The translations under genes were made by a program, and so were the position numbers. 64,000 nt of DNA from an uncultured Ignavibacteriota bacterium. Its GTDB lineage: Bacteria; Bacteroidota; Ignavibacteria; UBA10030; UBA8401. Under the pieces are notes generated by a model. The model did no database searches. It had not been told where the DNA came from and was given only the letters and a program-made list of their open reading frames with translations. This document shows positions 7,892-17,041 of the stretch, piece by piece. How positions within the stretch are numbered: position 1 is the stretch's first letter; the number at the start of each line of letters is the position of its first letter. Location of the stretch: positions 124,001 to 188,000 of the forward strand of contig CAISDA010000083.1 in the NCBI GenBank assembly GCA_903884005.1, given 5' to 3'.

Positions 7892-8071
7892 TCGGCAACA
7901 CCAGCGCGGCTCCCCCGCCAGAAGCCCGCATGATGCACGGGATATCGACACGGTCGCAGTGGCGCGGTGTGCCGAAGAACAATTGTGTATCTGATACGTC
8001 TCTATGCCATTGCTCCGGGCCATCACGCCGGCATCTCCTTTTTCTTAAACCCTATTAATCGAAAGGCCTTT

Positions 8072-8926
8072 ATGAATTCAGCAGTACGTTCGATCGCAGG
8101 AGCGGTATGCATGTGCATCACACTGATCCTCGCGCAGGGATGCGGCAGCGCCGTCCAGGTCACCTCCATCGCTCCGTCGGCCCCCATCGTGATCGATGGA
8201 AAATCGGACGACTGGGCGGGTCATCTCCTCTACTACAGGAATGACAAGCTCACGCTGGGTGTGAGCAACGACAAGGAATTTCTCTATCTCTGCGTGATGA
8301 GTTCGGACCAAACCGTCTATCGCTCGATCCTGATGAGAGGCCTCACGGTGTGGTTCGATACGACGGGCGGCAAGGGAAAATATTTCGGGATGCGCTATCC
8401 TCTGGATGCGGCCCCGTCGGACATGGGGAAGGATCGCGAAGAACCGCCGGGCTCGATGGATGATATGATGAAGCGGCGCGCCGACGAAGCCACGAAACTG
8501 GCGGTTGTCGGAGCAAAGAAGGACGCACGCACGGAGATACTGCTGCCTGGAAAATTCGGGCTCGATGCGCGCATCGGGTACAAGCCGGGGGTGTTTATTT
8601 ATGAAATGAAAGTGCCTCTCGGCATCGACCTTGCCGACGGCATGAAGCTCGCCTTTTCAGGCGATGGCCGGTTAAGCATCCGTCTGGAGACGCCCGAATT
8701 CGAAAAGGGCATGGCGCCGATGCGCGATAAGTCGCAAAGCGGCATGAGCGAAGGCGGCATGAACGATGGCGGCATGGGTGAGGGTGGCATGCAGGGCGAG
8801 GGAAGCGGCGGACGCGGAGGACGGCGTGGCGGCGGAGGCCGGGGCCCGGAGGGCATGGGCTCGGCTGACCAGGCGCACAAGTCCGTATCACTCGACTTTC
8901 TCATGGTCGTGCAGAAGGCGCAATGA
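8072..8926 (+). CDS. lipoprotein with CBM9-like domain and Gly/Met-rich tail
   Basis: 284 residues. ATG 8072 follows GAAAGG and starts a lipoprotein signal ending in LAQGC. Residues about 37-240 look like a carbohydrate-binding-module-9/DOMON-type beta-sandwich: IVIDGKSDDW at the start, LTLGVSNDKEFLYLCVMSSD, and LTVWFDTTGGKG, as in family-9-like domains at the surface of Bacteroidota enzymes. The tail (about 215-268) repeats GGM, GEGGM and GRGGRRGGGG units. No enzyme domain is present. Binding of sugar or redox ligands is possible but not shown. It stands alone, convergent with the SPFH gene. Confidence 0.72.
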   Translation: MNSAVRSIAGAVCMCITLILAQGCGSAVQVTSIAPSAPIVIDGKSDDWAGHLLYYRNDKLTLGVSNDKEFLYLCVMSSDQTVYRSILMRGLTVWFDTTGGKGKYFGMRYPLDAAPSDMGKDREEPPGSMDDMMKRRADEATKLAVVGAKKDARTEILLPGKFGLDARIGYKPGVFIYEMKVPLGIDLADGMKLAFSGDGRLSIRLETPEFEKGMAPMRDKSQSGMSEGGMNDGGMGEGGMQGEGSGGRGGRRGGGGRGPEGMGSADQAHKSVSLDFLMVVQKAQ

Positions 8927-8946
8927 CCGCCGCTGCCAGTACATCA

Positions 8947-8986
8947 ATCGCGGCGCTCTTCCAGATGCACTGAAGAACGCCGCGAT
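8947..8986. terminator. inverted repeat between convergent genes
   Basis: Arms 8947-8961 and 8972-8986 pair over 15 bases with a single mismatch around a 10-base loop. It lies between the lipoprotein gene and the convergent SPFH gene. There is no T-run, so it may be a factor-assisted terminator or a 3'-end stabiliser. Confidence 0.5.
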
Positions 8987-9016
8987 CGATGCCTGTCGTA
9001 CCACACCACTCATTCC

Positions 9017-9904
9017 TTATTTTCCGCTGAGCCCCGGCAGCTGCAAAATCATATTGTTGCCCGTTGTTCCGCTATACACGGTCGGCACCGATCCGTTCCA
9101 TTTCCCGAGCGCCTTCTCGTTGATTTCAAGCCTTCGCCACTCGATCAATTGCTGAGAGATGGATGACGTGAGGAGACGGTTCGCTTCGGAAGCGCCCTTG
9201 GCTCGCGTGATCTGCTGCTGCGCTTCGGCTTCGGTCTGCCGCAGCACGTTCTCCGCCTTGATGGCATTCTGCGTCGCTTCGATCTTCGCGTTCAACGCAT
9301 TGATGACATTCTCGGGAATGCGCAGCGCGCCGACAAAACCAAACTGCTCGATCTTGATGCCGTACGTCTGGATGTTGACATTCACGCGCTCCTTCACCTT
9401 GCTCAGGAATTCTTCCTTCCTCACCCCATATAACTCTTCGACCGTGAAATTGACGGCTTCTTCATTGAACGCATCGCGCGTTAAATTGCGCATGATGCCG
9501 TGCGTGAAATGATCCAGGTTATCCTGCCGGAACTTCACATAAAAATCCGGCACTTTTTTTTCATCCAATTGATACGAGAGGTTCACGTCTCCCGAGATCA
9601 CCAGACCCTCCTTCGAGTTGAATGTGATCTCTTCGTTCGTGGCTTTTCCCTCATCGGCGCTGCGCGTCCAGATCGCCGTCTGCACGAAGACCGGATACGT
9701 CACGATGCTCGTCATGAGCGGGTTGTAAAAGACCATGCCGGTCCGCAGTGAATAACTCTGCACGCCTTTGTTCCCGCCGTAGAGGTCGACTTCAATGCCG
9801 GCATAACCCGGATCGATGCGCTTCGTGCATGTGGTGAACAGGATCAGTCCGGCAACAATGACAATGACCGGCGCAAATTTTATCAGTAAATTTTTGGGGT
9901 ACAT
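9017..9904 (-). CDS. SPFH/prohibitin-family protein, possibly lipid-anchored
   Basis: 295 residues, with GGAG six bases before the ATG. After a hydrophobic N-terminus (about 9-25) that ends in LFTTC, an SPFH domain follows (RIDPGYAGIEVDLYGG, VNLSYQLDEKKVPDFYVKF, IMRNLTRDAFNEEAV), then the coiled-coil EAQQQITRAKGASEANRLL. SPFH proteins form large rings or scaffolds in membranes and tune proteases or membrane domains. The Cys after the hydrophobic stretch suggests either a membrane helix or a lipoprotein anchor, the latter being common in Bacteroidota relatives. It is monocistronic. Confidence 0.88.
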   Translation of the reverse strand: MYPKNLLIKFAPVIVIVAGLILFTTCTKRIDPGYAGIEVDLYGGNKGVQSYSLRTGMVFYNPLMTSIVTYPVFVQTAIWTRSADEGKATNEEITFNSKEGLVISGDVNLSYQLDEKKVPDFYVKFRQDNLDHFTHGIMRNLTRDAFNEEAVNFTVEELYGVRKEEFLSKVKERVNVNIQTYGIKIEQFGFVGALRIPENVINALNAKIEATQNAIKAENVLRQTEAEAQQQITRAKGASEANRLLTSSISQQLIEWRRLEINEKALGKWNGSVPTVYSGTTGNNMILQLPGLSGK

Positions 9905-10149
9905 GTACTTCTCCGTGAATAAGTGATGTGCTCATGAATGCATGGGACATGCACTAAATTGAACAATAATTTATTCATTTCCAATTTTTTTTTGTATGCA
10001 TGCGGGAAACACGCTGTCCAGTACGCTGCAGCGGCGCAGGCGGAACGCTGGAACCTGTCGCAGTACTCCCCCAACGTACTACCCGGTTCCGGCTTCCAAC
10101 ACTCCCCGCCGCTTTCTTGTTCATGAGACGATCGTGTGCCGAAGTTCAT

Positions 10150-10545
10150 TCAATGTACGTGCTGCGGCGACGCCAATTGACCCGTTGCGTTGTAGTGTGC
10201 AATGATGCTGTCAAGATGTGTAAATTCATGCAGTGTATCGAAGCAGTACTCTGCGCCGAATCGCAGACATTCGCGCGAGAATCGCGTGAAGGGATAATCG
10301 TAGAGCAGTACGAACCGCACTGAAGGGTGCCGCACTTTTAACGCGGTAAAATCGTGGATCTGCGCCCTGAGAAGGAGACGCATATCAAGCACCGCAACAT
10401 CCGGTGAACACCGATCGAGGTCGGATGACAGCGTGCCGCCCTGGAATACGACGCCCGTCAAATCGACCGCCTTCATATCAGAGAGCAGTTCGGCAAGACG
10501 CGCACTGACCACTTCGGAGTGGTAACCAAGAAGTACACGAACCAT
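10150..10545 (-). CDS. degenerate receiver-domain protein
   Basis: 131 residues with the fold pattern of a CheY-like receiver: MVRVLLGYHSEVVSARLAELL at the N-terminus, a possible phospho-acceptor Asp54 in VAVLDMRLLL, and the strand VRFVLLYDYP. The paired acidic residues that bind Mg2+ after strand 1 are replaced by GYHSE, and the usual switch Thr/Ser and Lys are not found. It is therefore probably a pseudo-receiver that signals by binding rather than by phosphorylation. It has no output domain and lies alone, 256 bases from the NarL-type regulator. It could also be decaying. Confidence 0.65.
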   Translation of the reverse strand: MVRVLLGYHSEVVSARLAELLSDMKAVDLTGVVFQGGTLSSDLDRCSPDVAVLDMRLLLRAQIHDFTALKVRHPSVRFVLLYDYPFTRFSRECLRFGAEYCFDTLHEFTHLDSIIAHYNATGQLASPQHVH

Positions 10546-10801
10546 ACATCCCCCCTCACGTAAAAAAATATTCGAGTATCGCCGGCCCGGTGCAGTGTTC
10601 GGCGCATTCGTTCCATGTGGAATATAAAAACGAAAATACTGAGGGGGTATCGTTAATCGTATGTTTTTTCTGTCACGAATTCTATTTATTTTTTGCCATT
10701 AAAACTATTACACTATATCGCGTAGAAAATATGCTGAGCATTCAATGCGTATATTTCCTATAACGATTCGTCTCATATCCGGTCTTTTCGCGTCCGTCAC
10801 T

Positions 10802-11428
10802 CTAGGCAAGATTGTTTTCAATCACATAGTGTATGATCTCAGAATTCGAAAATAGATTCAATTTCCGCAGGATTCTGGAGCGATATGTGTTTACCGTCGG
10901 TACCGAGAGGGCAATTTTTTCGGCAATATGAGAGACAGTCTGACCTGTACCGAGCATGATGAGTATCTGGTATTCACGGTCCGAGAGCAATTCATGCGCG
11001 GCTTTCGTTGAATCGTCAAAATGGTCGGCAATTTTTTCTGCCAGGTCAAGACTGAGATACTTTCGCCCCTGCGCGGCGCGTTGAATGGCAATGATCAGTT
11101 CTTCGGTCGCGGATTCTTTGGTCAGATATCCTGAGGCTCCCGCTTTGAGTGCGCGCACCGCATATTGTTTTTCGGGATACGTGCTGAGCATCATGACATG
11201 AACAGCCGGATGGTCGAGTTTGATTCTCTTGAGCACTTCCAGTCCGTTGATATCAGGCATCGCTATGTCCAGCACGACGACATCGAATTGCTGCACTGCG
11301 ATTTTTTCCAGGGCTTCGGTGCCGTTCGCCGCTTCGTCGATCACACGAATATCATTCGTTTGTTCGAGCATCATCCGCAGTCCCTGCCGGACAATTGTAT
11401 GGTCGTCTACCAACAGGACTTTTATCAT
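10802..11428 (-). CDS. NarL/FixJ-family response regulator
   Basis: 208 residues. The receiver covers residues 1-120 with DD at 8-9, phospho-acceptor Asp54 in VVLDIAMPD and Lys in GYLTKES. A LuxR-type helix-turn-helix follows (about 145-205): LSDREYQILIMLGTGQTVSHIAEKIALSVPTVNTYRSRILRKL in sequence order. It is the partner of the kinase encoded 28 bases upstream, the classic HisKA_3-kinase/NarL pair, and probably a DNA-binding transcription factor. Its targets are not visible here. Confidence 0.93.
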   Translation of the reverse strand: MIKVLLVDDHTIVRQGLRMMLEQTNDIRVIDEAANGTEALEKIAVQQFDVVVLDIAMPDINGLEVLKRIKLDHPAVHVMMLSTYPEKQYAVRALKAGASGYLTKESATEELIIAIQRAAQGRKYLSLDLAEKIADHFDDSTKAAHELLSDREYQILIMLGTGQTVSHIAEKIALSVPTVNTYRSRILRKLNLFSNSEIIHYVIENNLA

Positions 11429-11456
11429 AATGGTGTTTTTAAGTGTGTGAACGGTA

Positions 11457-13013
11457 TTAGAGGATGGGTATCTTCACGACCACTGCCGTGCCGACACCCC
11501 GCCGACCGATGATATCGACGGTCCCGTTGTGGCTTCGGACCCGTTCGCGTATGCCCATCAAGCCGATGGATTTTGTATTGGTAATTTCAGTTTCAACGAT
11601 TCCTTTCCCATTGTCGCGCACCATCAGCGACAGCCTGCCCTCCGATTTCCTGAGCGTGATATGAACGACCGTCGCCCCGGCATGCCGCGCAATATTCGTC
11701 AGCGTTTCCTGAAAAATGCGGAACACCGTTGTTGCTATTTTTTTCTCGAGTTCGATCTCTTCGGGTTCAATGCGCAGGAGGCAGTGAATGTCCGTGCGTT
11801 CTTCAAACTCTTCGGTCTGCCACTCGATCGCCGCGCCGAGCCCCAGATCGTCGAGCATGCCGGGCCGCAGTTCGGAGGAAATGCGCTGCACCGATTTCAC
11901 CGTTGCATCGATGAGCTTTTGCATCGCGACGGTTTTTATCTTCAATTGCGACGATGCGGTGCCGAAGGTGTTTTCGATCCACCGTGTGTCCATTTTCAGG
12001 GCCGTGAGCGCCTGCCCCAGTTCGTCGTGAACCTCCCGCGCGATATGCGAGCGTTCCTCTTCGCGCACCGTTTCAACGTGGGCGGCGAGGCGCCGCAGAT
12101 CTTCCTGCGACTGTGTTAATTCCGCTTCCATGTGCACCTTTTCGGTCACGTCGTGCACGATGGCGTACATGAGATGCGTGTGGAGCAAACGGACCGGACT
12201 GGTGTACACCTCAACTTCGCGCGTGTCCCCGCTGGCCGCCCGCTGCCGCATGAAAAAATGGTCGGAACTCCCGTGCATCGTGAATGCGATCTCGCCGGAT
12301 TTCCCGTCATCGGGCGATGCCACGATGTCCGTCAAGTGTTTCTCGTGAAATGTGTTTTTATTCCATCCGTAAAATGCGCACGCAGTCGGGTTTGCTCCGA
12401 TGATCGTGGATGTCAGCGGATTGATCAACAGCATCACAGCGGTGTTGTTCTCGTAGAGCGTGCGGTACAATTCCTCGCTGCGCTTGAGCGCGGAGGTGAG
12501 ACGATTATGGCGCGTCACGTCGCGGCCGATGATGCACACGGCTTTGCACTTCCCGATCGAGACAAGCATTGCGCTCGCATCGACGGTGAGTATGGTGTTC
12601 TCCTTGCCGCGGAAAAATCGCTCTCCCAGATCGATGTGCGGATCGGCCTCGAGCCTGTCGATGGCGGCGTCGATCGCCGCGGGCTCGTCCGCAATGATGT
12701 CGTAGATCGTGCGGGACGGTAAGTCGTTCTGCATGTATCCCGTCATCGTCTCGAAGGCGGCGTTCCCTTCAATGAGGCGCTTGGTTGCAAAATCAAAGAT
12801 GAAGACGCTGTCCTTCACCTGCGTCATGATGGCCCGGTACCGGCTCTCGCTTTCGCGCAGCACATCCTCATGGTTCCGCCGATCGCCGTCGCTCGTCGTG
12901 CCCGCCGGTCCGTCCGTGCCGGCGCACGGCCGACATCGGCACGAGCCGCGCTTTTTGTGTTTCTTGCGCAGCACGGCCGGCGGCGCAGATGATGACACCG
13001 GGCGCTTAGGCAT
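11457..13013 (-). CDS. soluble PAS-PAS sensor histidine kinase (HisKA_3)
   Basis: 518 residues with no membrane segment. A basic Cys-containing N-terminus (1-45) precedes two PAS domains (about 56-170 and 183-292), a coiled coil, and a HisKA_3 dimerisation domain with His329 in REVHDELGQALTALK. The ATPase domain shows FQETLTNIARHA (N-box), DNGKGI (G1) and GLMGIRERV (G2). It should phosphorylate the NarL-type regulator that follows. The signal must be cytoplasmic. Its start overlaps the acyl-CoA ligase stop by 8 bases, so the three genes form an operon. Confidence 0.92.
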   Translation of the reverse strand: MPKRPVSSSAPPAVLRKKHKKRGSCRCRPCAGTDGPAGTTSDGDRRNHEDVLRESESRYRAIMTQVKDSVFIFDFATKRLIEGNAAFETMTGYMQNDLPSRTIYDIIADEPAAIDAAIDRLEADPHIDLGERFFRGKENTILTVDASAMLVSIGKCKAVCIIGRDVTRHNRLTSALKRSEELYRTLYENNTAVMLLINPLTSTIIGANPTACAFYGWNKNTFHEKHLTDIVASPDDGKSGEIAFTMHGSSDHFFMRQRAASGDTREVEVYTSPVRLLHTHLMYAIVHDVTEKVHMEAELTQSQEDLRRLAAHVETVREEERSHIAREVHDELGQALTALKMDTRWIENTFGTASSQLKIKTVAMQKLIDATVKSVQRISSELRPGMLDDLGLGAAIEWQTEEFEERTDIHCLLRIEPEEIELEKKIATTVFRIFQETLTNIARHAGATVVHITLRKSEGRLSLMVRDNGKGIVETEITNTKSIGLMGIRERVRSHNGTVDIIGRRGVGTAVVVKIPIL

Positions 13014-14694
13014 AGAGATAGCGTTTTATTTTTTGTGTCGGCGTTTTTTCGAACGGTTCGATCTGCTCGATCACGCGGCTGATCTGCGAAAATTTCGACA
13101 CGCGGGCGTTCACATGCCCGCGCAGATCGAGCAGCAGGGATGCGATTTTTATCTTGATCTCGGTCTCGCCCAATCGCGCGTCAGCACAGAGACGTTCGAC
13201 GATTTCATAATTTAAATGCACGCGCGCCACGACCTGATTTTGCTCGGAGAAGACGAGCGATTCGGTCACAATTTCACATTCATTGATGACCGATTCGATC
13301 TCCTCCGGATAAATATTCTCACCGCTTGGTCCGATGATGACGTTTTTCAAACGGCCTTTGATATACAAATAGTTGTCCTTGTCGAACATGCCGAGATCGC
13401 CGGTATGGAACCATCCATCGGCCGTAATGACCTCCCTGGTCCGGTCGGGATCCTTGTAATATCCCTTCATTACGACGGGTCCGCGGACGAGGATCTCCCC
13501 TTCGCCCGTGTGCGCGTCCGGGGCGTCGATCATGATCTCGATGCCCGGCAGCACGGGGCCCGTTGCACGGAACCGCGTGCGTGCCGTGTTCGTGCCCGCC
13601 ACGAGCGGTGATGTTTCAGTCAGCCCGTAGCCTATCGCGTATGGGAAGTGTGCTTCCTTTAAAAATTTTTCAACGTCCGCTGCCAGCGGCGCTCCCCCGA
13701 TGCAGAAGAGCCGAAGATTGCCTCCGAAGGTCTCGCGCAATTTTTTCCCGGCGGCCTTGTTCAACGTCTTGCGCACGAACGGAATCGCATAGAGCCTGCG
13801 CATGATTTTCGTACCCGTCAGCTGCGGCAGAATTTTCCCCCGGTAGATTTTTTCAATGACCAGCGGCACAGACAGCATGATCGTCGGTCGCACTTTCTGC
13901 ATCGCCGGCACCAACACCTGGGGGGTCGGCGGCTTATCCAGATAGTACACGGACATGCCCGACGACAGCGGTGTGACAAGACCGAGCGTGCATTCATACG
14001 CGTGCGATAACGGAAGGATCGAGAGCATCCTGTCGGCCGCGACAATCGACACCAGTTCCGCCGTCGCCTTCACATCCTCAAGAAGGTTCCGGTGCGTCAG
14101 CATCACTCCCTTGGAATGCCCTGTGGTTCCGGAGGTGTAGATGATGGTCGAGACGTCGTCCGGCTGCGCTTCAGCCGGGGTCCACCCGACAAGCCGCATC
14201 GCCGATTCCTTCAATTTTGCAAATTCCTTTTTTCCCCCCTCCACCATTTCCCGAAGCGTTCCCTTCTGCGTCTCGGGCGGTATGATGGAAAAATCGTCGA
14301 TCAGAAATATCGCGGCCAGGTCGGCGAACGTCCCTCCCTCGATCTTCTGATAGTAGCGCTCCGATATGAAGATCGCCTTGCACTCCGCATGACGGAGAAT
14401 ATGCTGCGCTTCGGATGAATGGAAATCCGGGAGGATCGGCACAGAAATCGCGCCCGTTGCGGCAATGGCGAAATACGCAATGCCCCACTCCGGTTTATTC
14501 TCGCTCAGAATGGCGACCCGGTCACCGGCAGCGATCCCCTGGTCGTGCAGCACTCCGGAGACTTCCCGGACCTTGTCATACAGCGCGCCATACGTCCATG
14601 GTTCGCCATTGACGGACGCAAGCGACGTGTTGGAACGGAACCTGTCCGCGCTTCTGGCCAGCATTGTAATGAGCGTATCGTTTTCAACAATCAT
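13006..14694 (-). CDS. long-chain acyl-CoA ligase (AMP-forming)
   Basis: 562 residues from ATG 14694; the frame is open 45 codons upstream, but this start gives the normal N-terminus (MIVENDTLITML). Hallmarks of the AMP-binding superfamily are clear: the P-loop-like YTSGTTGHSKGVMLTHRN, GYGLTETSPLV, the Asp of WFHTGDLGMFD, and KNVIIGPSGENIYPEEIE. Most similar in layout to bacterial FadD/long-chain ligases that activate fatty acids to acyl-CoA at the inner face of the membrane. Its translational coupling to a kinase and regulator is unusual for fatty-acid activation. Confidence 0.9.
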   Translation of the reverse strand: MIVENDTLITMLARSADRFRSNTSLASVNGEPWTYGALYDKVREVSGVLHDQGIAAGDRVAILSENKPEWGIAYFAIAATGAISVPILPDFHSSEAQHILRHAECKAIFISERYYQKIEGGTFADLAAIFLIDDFSIIPPETQKGTLREMVEGGKKEFAKLKESAMRLVGWTPAEAQPDDVSTIIYTSGTTGHSKGVMLTHRNLLEDVKATAELVSIVAADRMLSILPLSHAYECTLGLVTPLSSGMSVYYLDKPPTPQVLVPAMQKVRPTIMLSVPLVIEKIYRGKILPQLTGTKIMRRLYAIPFVRKTLNKAAGKKLRETFGGNLRLFCIGGAPLAADVEKFLKEAHFPYAIGYGLTETSPLVAGTNTARTRFRATGPVLPGIEIMIDAPDAHTGEGEILVRGPVVMKGYYKDPDRTREVITADGWFHTGDLGMFDKDNYLYIKGRLKNVIIGPSGENIYPEEIESVINECEIVTESLVFSEQNQVVARVHLNYEIVERLCADARLGETEIKIKIASLLLDLRGHVNARVSKFSQISRVIEQIEPFEKTPTQKIKRYLYA

Positions 14695-14810
14695 GGTAAC
14701 GGTTCCTTGCTGTACAAATCCGGCGTAGACATGTGGTGCTCTGCCCCCGGCGCATGGTGGACAATCAGAATAATAATATGTAAAATCAGACTGAAACATG
14801 AAATAGATAA

Positions 14811-14844
14811 AAAAAAGCGCAGATACCATGTACGGTATCTGCGC
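14811..14844 (-). terminator. intrinsic terminator of the small gene at 14872
   Basis: An 11-bp perfect stem (14817-14827 with 14834-14844) is followed on the minus strand by a T-run (A-run on plus at 14811-14816). It ends transcription of the 63-residue gene before the acyl-CoA ligase. Confidence 0.85.
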
Positions 14845-14871
14845 GCTGTGAAAAAAAATCTCCCGGCTGTG

Positions 14872-15063
14872 TTACATGTGCATATCGAAGGATGTCTGAG
14901 GCGGAGCGGACCGAACCGTGCCGTTCGCATCATATACCATGGTCGGCTGCGTCATGGCCGCGGCAAACCGCTGCTGCATTTTCATTTGATCCGTCATGAC
15001 CTTCATCGCAATCGTCGACGACAGATCAATTTTGGCTCCGGAATCCACCATGCCAATGCTCAT
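14872..15063 (-). CDS. small YjfB-like protein, putative
   Basis: 63 residues, starting at ATG 15063. The N-terminal half has the helix IDLSSTIAMKVMTDQMKMQQ, which recalls the short YjfB-type putative motility proteins; the C-terminal half is Ser/Pro/Gly-containing and probably unstructured. The match is by eye and weak. That it is a real gene is supported by its own downstream terminator and by clean spacing on both sides. It contains no cysteine, signal peptide or membrane segment. Confidence 0.55.
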   Translation of the reverse strand: MSIGMVDSGAKIDLSSTIAMKVMTDQMKMQQRFAAAMTQPTMVYDANGTVRSAPPQTSFDMHM

Positions 15064-15144
15064 ATCGTGCTCCTTCGTTCTCCGTTAACAATCAAACTGC
15101 TATGGAGATCATCGGCAGCAGGTGCGGAAACTTTAATGGCAGTG

Positions 15145-15687
15145 TTATTGTGTCTCCCTGTACGCCTGCACGGAAACAAAAATACCCCACCCAAGACCGG
15201 CCAACGCCGCCAGCATGCCTGCAAAGAAAAAAAATTCGCCCAGCGGCTCTCCCCAATCGAGGGCATCCCGGCGATAGAGCACCGTCCACCAGTCGTGATG
15301 TGAATTTTTCCCTCCGAGAAGCGGAAGTATGCGTGTCGCCGCATCTTTCATGTAGATGCTGATGTCCACCATGCTGAGCCCGGTGAAAAAGAGCGCCACG
15401 GGCACAAGCCTGGACCGTTCATGCCATGCAGTGAGGATCCACACGAAGGGAACGAGCACCTGCATGATGGATCCGCCCAGGATGTACATCGTTTCACCGA
15501 ACGGAGCGAAGAGGACATGCCCCGCTTCGTGTATGTACAAAATGATGAGGTGGATGAACCAGAGCACTGCGGGCATGTGCATCGTCGCAGTCGGCACATA
15601 ATACGTATCCGGCAGCAGCAGCCACACGTACAACAGCAGCCCGTACGCGAACAGCGACACCGTGAGTTGAAATTTTGGTGTGAGCAT
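15145..15687 (-). CDS. polytopic membrane protein with HEAGH metalloprotease-like motif
   Basis: 180 residues with about four or five transmembrane helices. Near residue 53 a helix carries HEAGH, the HExxH zinc motif typical of site-2-protease-like (M50) and related membrane proteins, followed by GETMYILGGSIMQVLVPFV. A second metal ligand, such as the NxxPxxxxDG motif of S2P proteases, is not obvious, although DISIYMKDA in a later helix offers an Asp. Small proteins of this kind are usually annotated only as hypothetical. Intramembrane proteolysis is possible but unproven. It is divergent from ruvB. Confidence 0.65.
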   Translation of the reverse strand: MLTPKFQLTVSLFAYGLLLYVWLLLPDTYYVPTATMHMPAVLWFIHLIILYIHEAGHVLFAPFGETMYILGGSIMQVLVPFVWILTAWHERSRLVPVALFFTGLSMVDISIYMKDAATRILPLLGGKNSHHDWWTVLYRRDALDWGEPLGEFFFFAGMLAALAGLGWGIFVSVQAYRETQ

Positions 15688-15882
15688 TCGATGTGATCGT
15701 TAACAATAGTCATCGCACGCCGCACCCGCCCCCCTCCCATGGGGGGACCAGGCACCTGTGTGTGCGAAGCACCGCGTGTATTGCAGCGGCGTAGCGCCGC
15801 CGCGACTGTCTGCACAATACCAACTTGCCGCGCGAAAGTCAATGGAAATTGAATTTCATTTTCCTTCTTCGTAGATTATGCA

Positions 15883-16941
15883 ATGATAACATCCAACACA
15901 CACAAGAAAGCGAACATCACTCCCGAACGGACCGCCGGCGAAACGGACTTCGATCGGACATTGCGACCGACGGCTTTCACTGAATTTTTCGGACAGACAA
16001 AGATCGTCGATAATCTGAAGATCTTCATTGCCGCCGCGCACAAACGAAATGAATCGCTCGATCATGTGCTGTTGACGGGGCCTCCCGGACTCGGCAAAAC
16101 CACGCTCTCGCACATCATTGCCCATCAGATGGGCGCGAACATCAAGATCACGTCGGGGCCCGTCCTTGATAAGCCCGGCGATCTTGCCGGCCTCCTCACT
16201 AATCTGGAAGAAGGAGACGTGCTCTTCATCGACGAGATCCATCGCTTGAACGCCGTTGTGGAAGAGTACCTCTATTCGGCCATGGAAGATTTTCGCCTCG
16301 ACATCATGGTGGACTCAGGCCCGAACGCGCGCAGCATACAGCTCTCGCTGCCCCGTTTCACGCTCGTCGGGGCAACGACACGTGCGGGACTGCTCACCGC
16401 GCCGCTTCGCGCCCGCTTCGGCGTGACCAATCGATTGGATTATTATACGCCCGAAGTGCTCTTCACGATCCTCATGCGTTCGGCGGAAATACTGAACGTC
16501 AAGATCGACGCAGCAGGCGCAATGGAGATTGCCAAACGGTCGCGCGGCACGCCCCGCATTGCCAACCGACTGTTGAGACGATGCCGCGATTTTGCCGAAG
16601 CCGATGCGCTGCTCGCCCATCACCAGGGCGTCATCACGCAGGAAGTGGCGGCCCATTCGCTCCGCGCGCTGGAAGTGGATGAATACGGCCTCGATGAAAT
16701 GGACAAGCGCATCCTCCACGCGCTCATCGACAAATACAACGGCGGACCCGTCGGCGTCAATACGCTCGCCGTCGCCGTCGGCGAAGAACCCGGCACGATC
16801 GAAGAGGTGTATGAACCGTACCTCATTCAGGAAGGCTTCATCATCAGGACGCCGCGCGGCCGAGAAGCCACACCGCTGGCGTATGCGCATTGCAAGGCGC
16901 AGCCGCGGAAGCCCGGAACCGCCTCGCTGTTTCAGCAATAA
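15883..16941 (+). CDS. ruvB: Holliday junction branch migration helicase RuvB
   Basis: 352 residues. Walker A GPPGLGKT at 66-73, Walker B LFIDEIH near 115, the sensor region [19 protein letters not shown], the arginine-finger region TRAGLL...RARFG and the winged-helix end ([21 protein letters not shown], then [10 protein letters not shown]) are all typical of RuvB. With RuvA it forms the hexameric motor that drives branch migration for RuvC. ruvA and ruvC are not adjacent, as in many Bacteroidota. The start at 15883 follows a TATGCA spacer without a strong ribosome site. Confidence 0.97.
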   Translation: MITSNTHKKANITPERTAGETDFDRTLRPTAFTEFFGQTKIVDNLKIFIAAAHKRNESLDHVLLTGPPGLGKTTLSHIIAHQMGANIKITSGPVLDKPGDLAGLLTNLEEGDVLFIDEIHRLNAVVEEYLYSAMEDFRLDIMVDSGPNARSIQLSLPRFTLVGATTRAGLLTAPLRARFGVTNRLDYYTPEVLFTILMRSAEILNVKIDAAGAMEIAKRSRGTPRIANRLLRRCRDFAEADALLAHHQGVITQEVAAHSLRALEVDEYGLDEMDKRILHALIDKYNGGPVGVNTLAVAVGEEPGTIEEVYEPYLIQEGFIIRTPRGREATPLAYAHCKAQPRKPGTASLFQQ

Positions 16942-16976
16942 CACAATGGGCGTGCATCGGGATGGCCTCTGCTTTC

Positions 16977-17005
16977 TTGCTTCTGATACTCTGATAATGT
17001 AAATT
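16977..17005 (+). promoter_or_regulatory. sigma-70-like promoter of the cNMP/GAF kinase
   Basis: TTGCTT at 16977-16982 and TAAATT at 17000-17005 are 17 bases apart. The predicted start near 17012 favours the ATG at 17042 over the one at 17015. Confidence 0.4.
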
Positions 17006-17041
17006 TTGTAATTCATGTTTTGCTGTCACACTTCATCCGTA

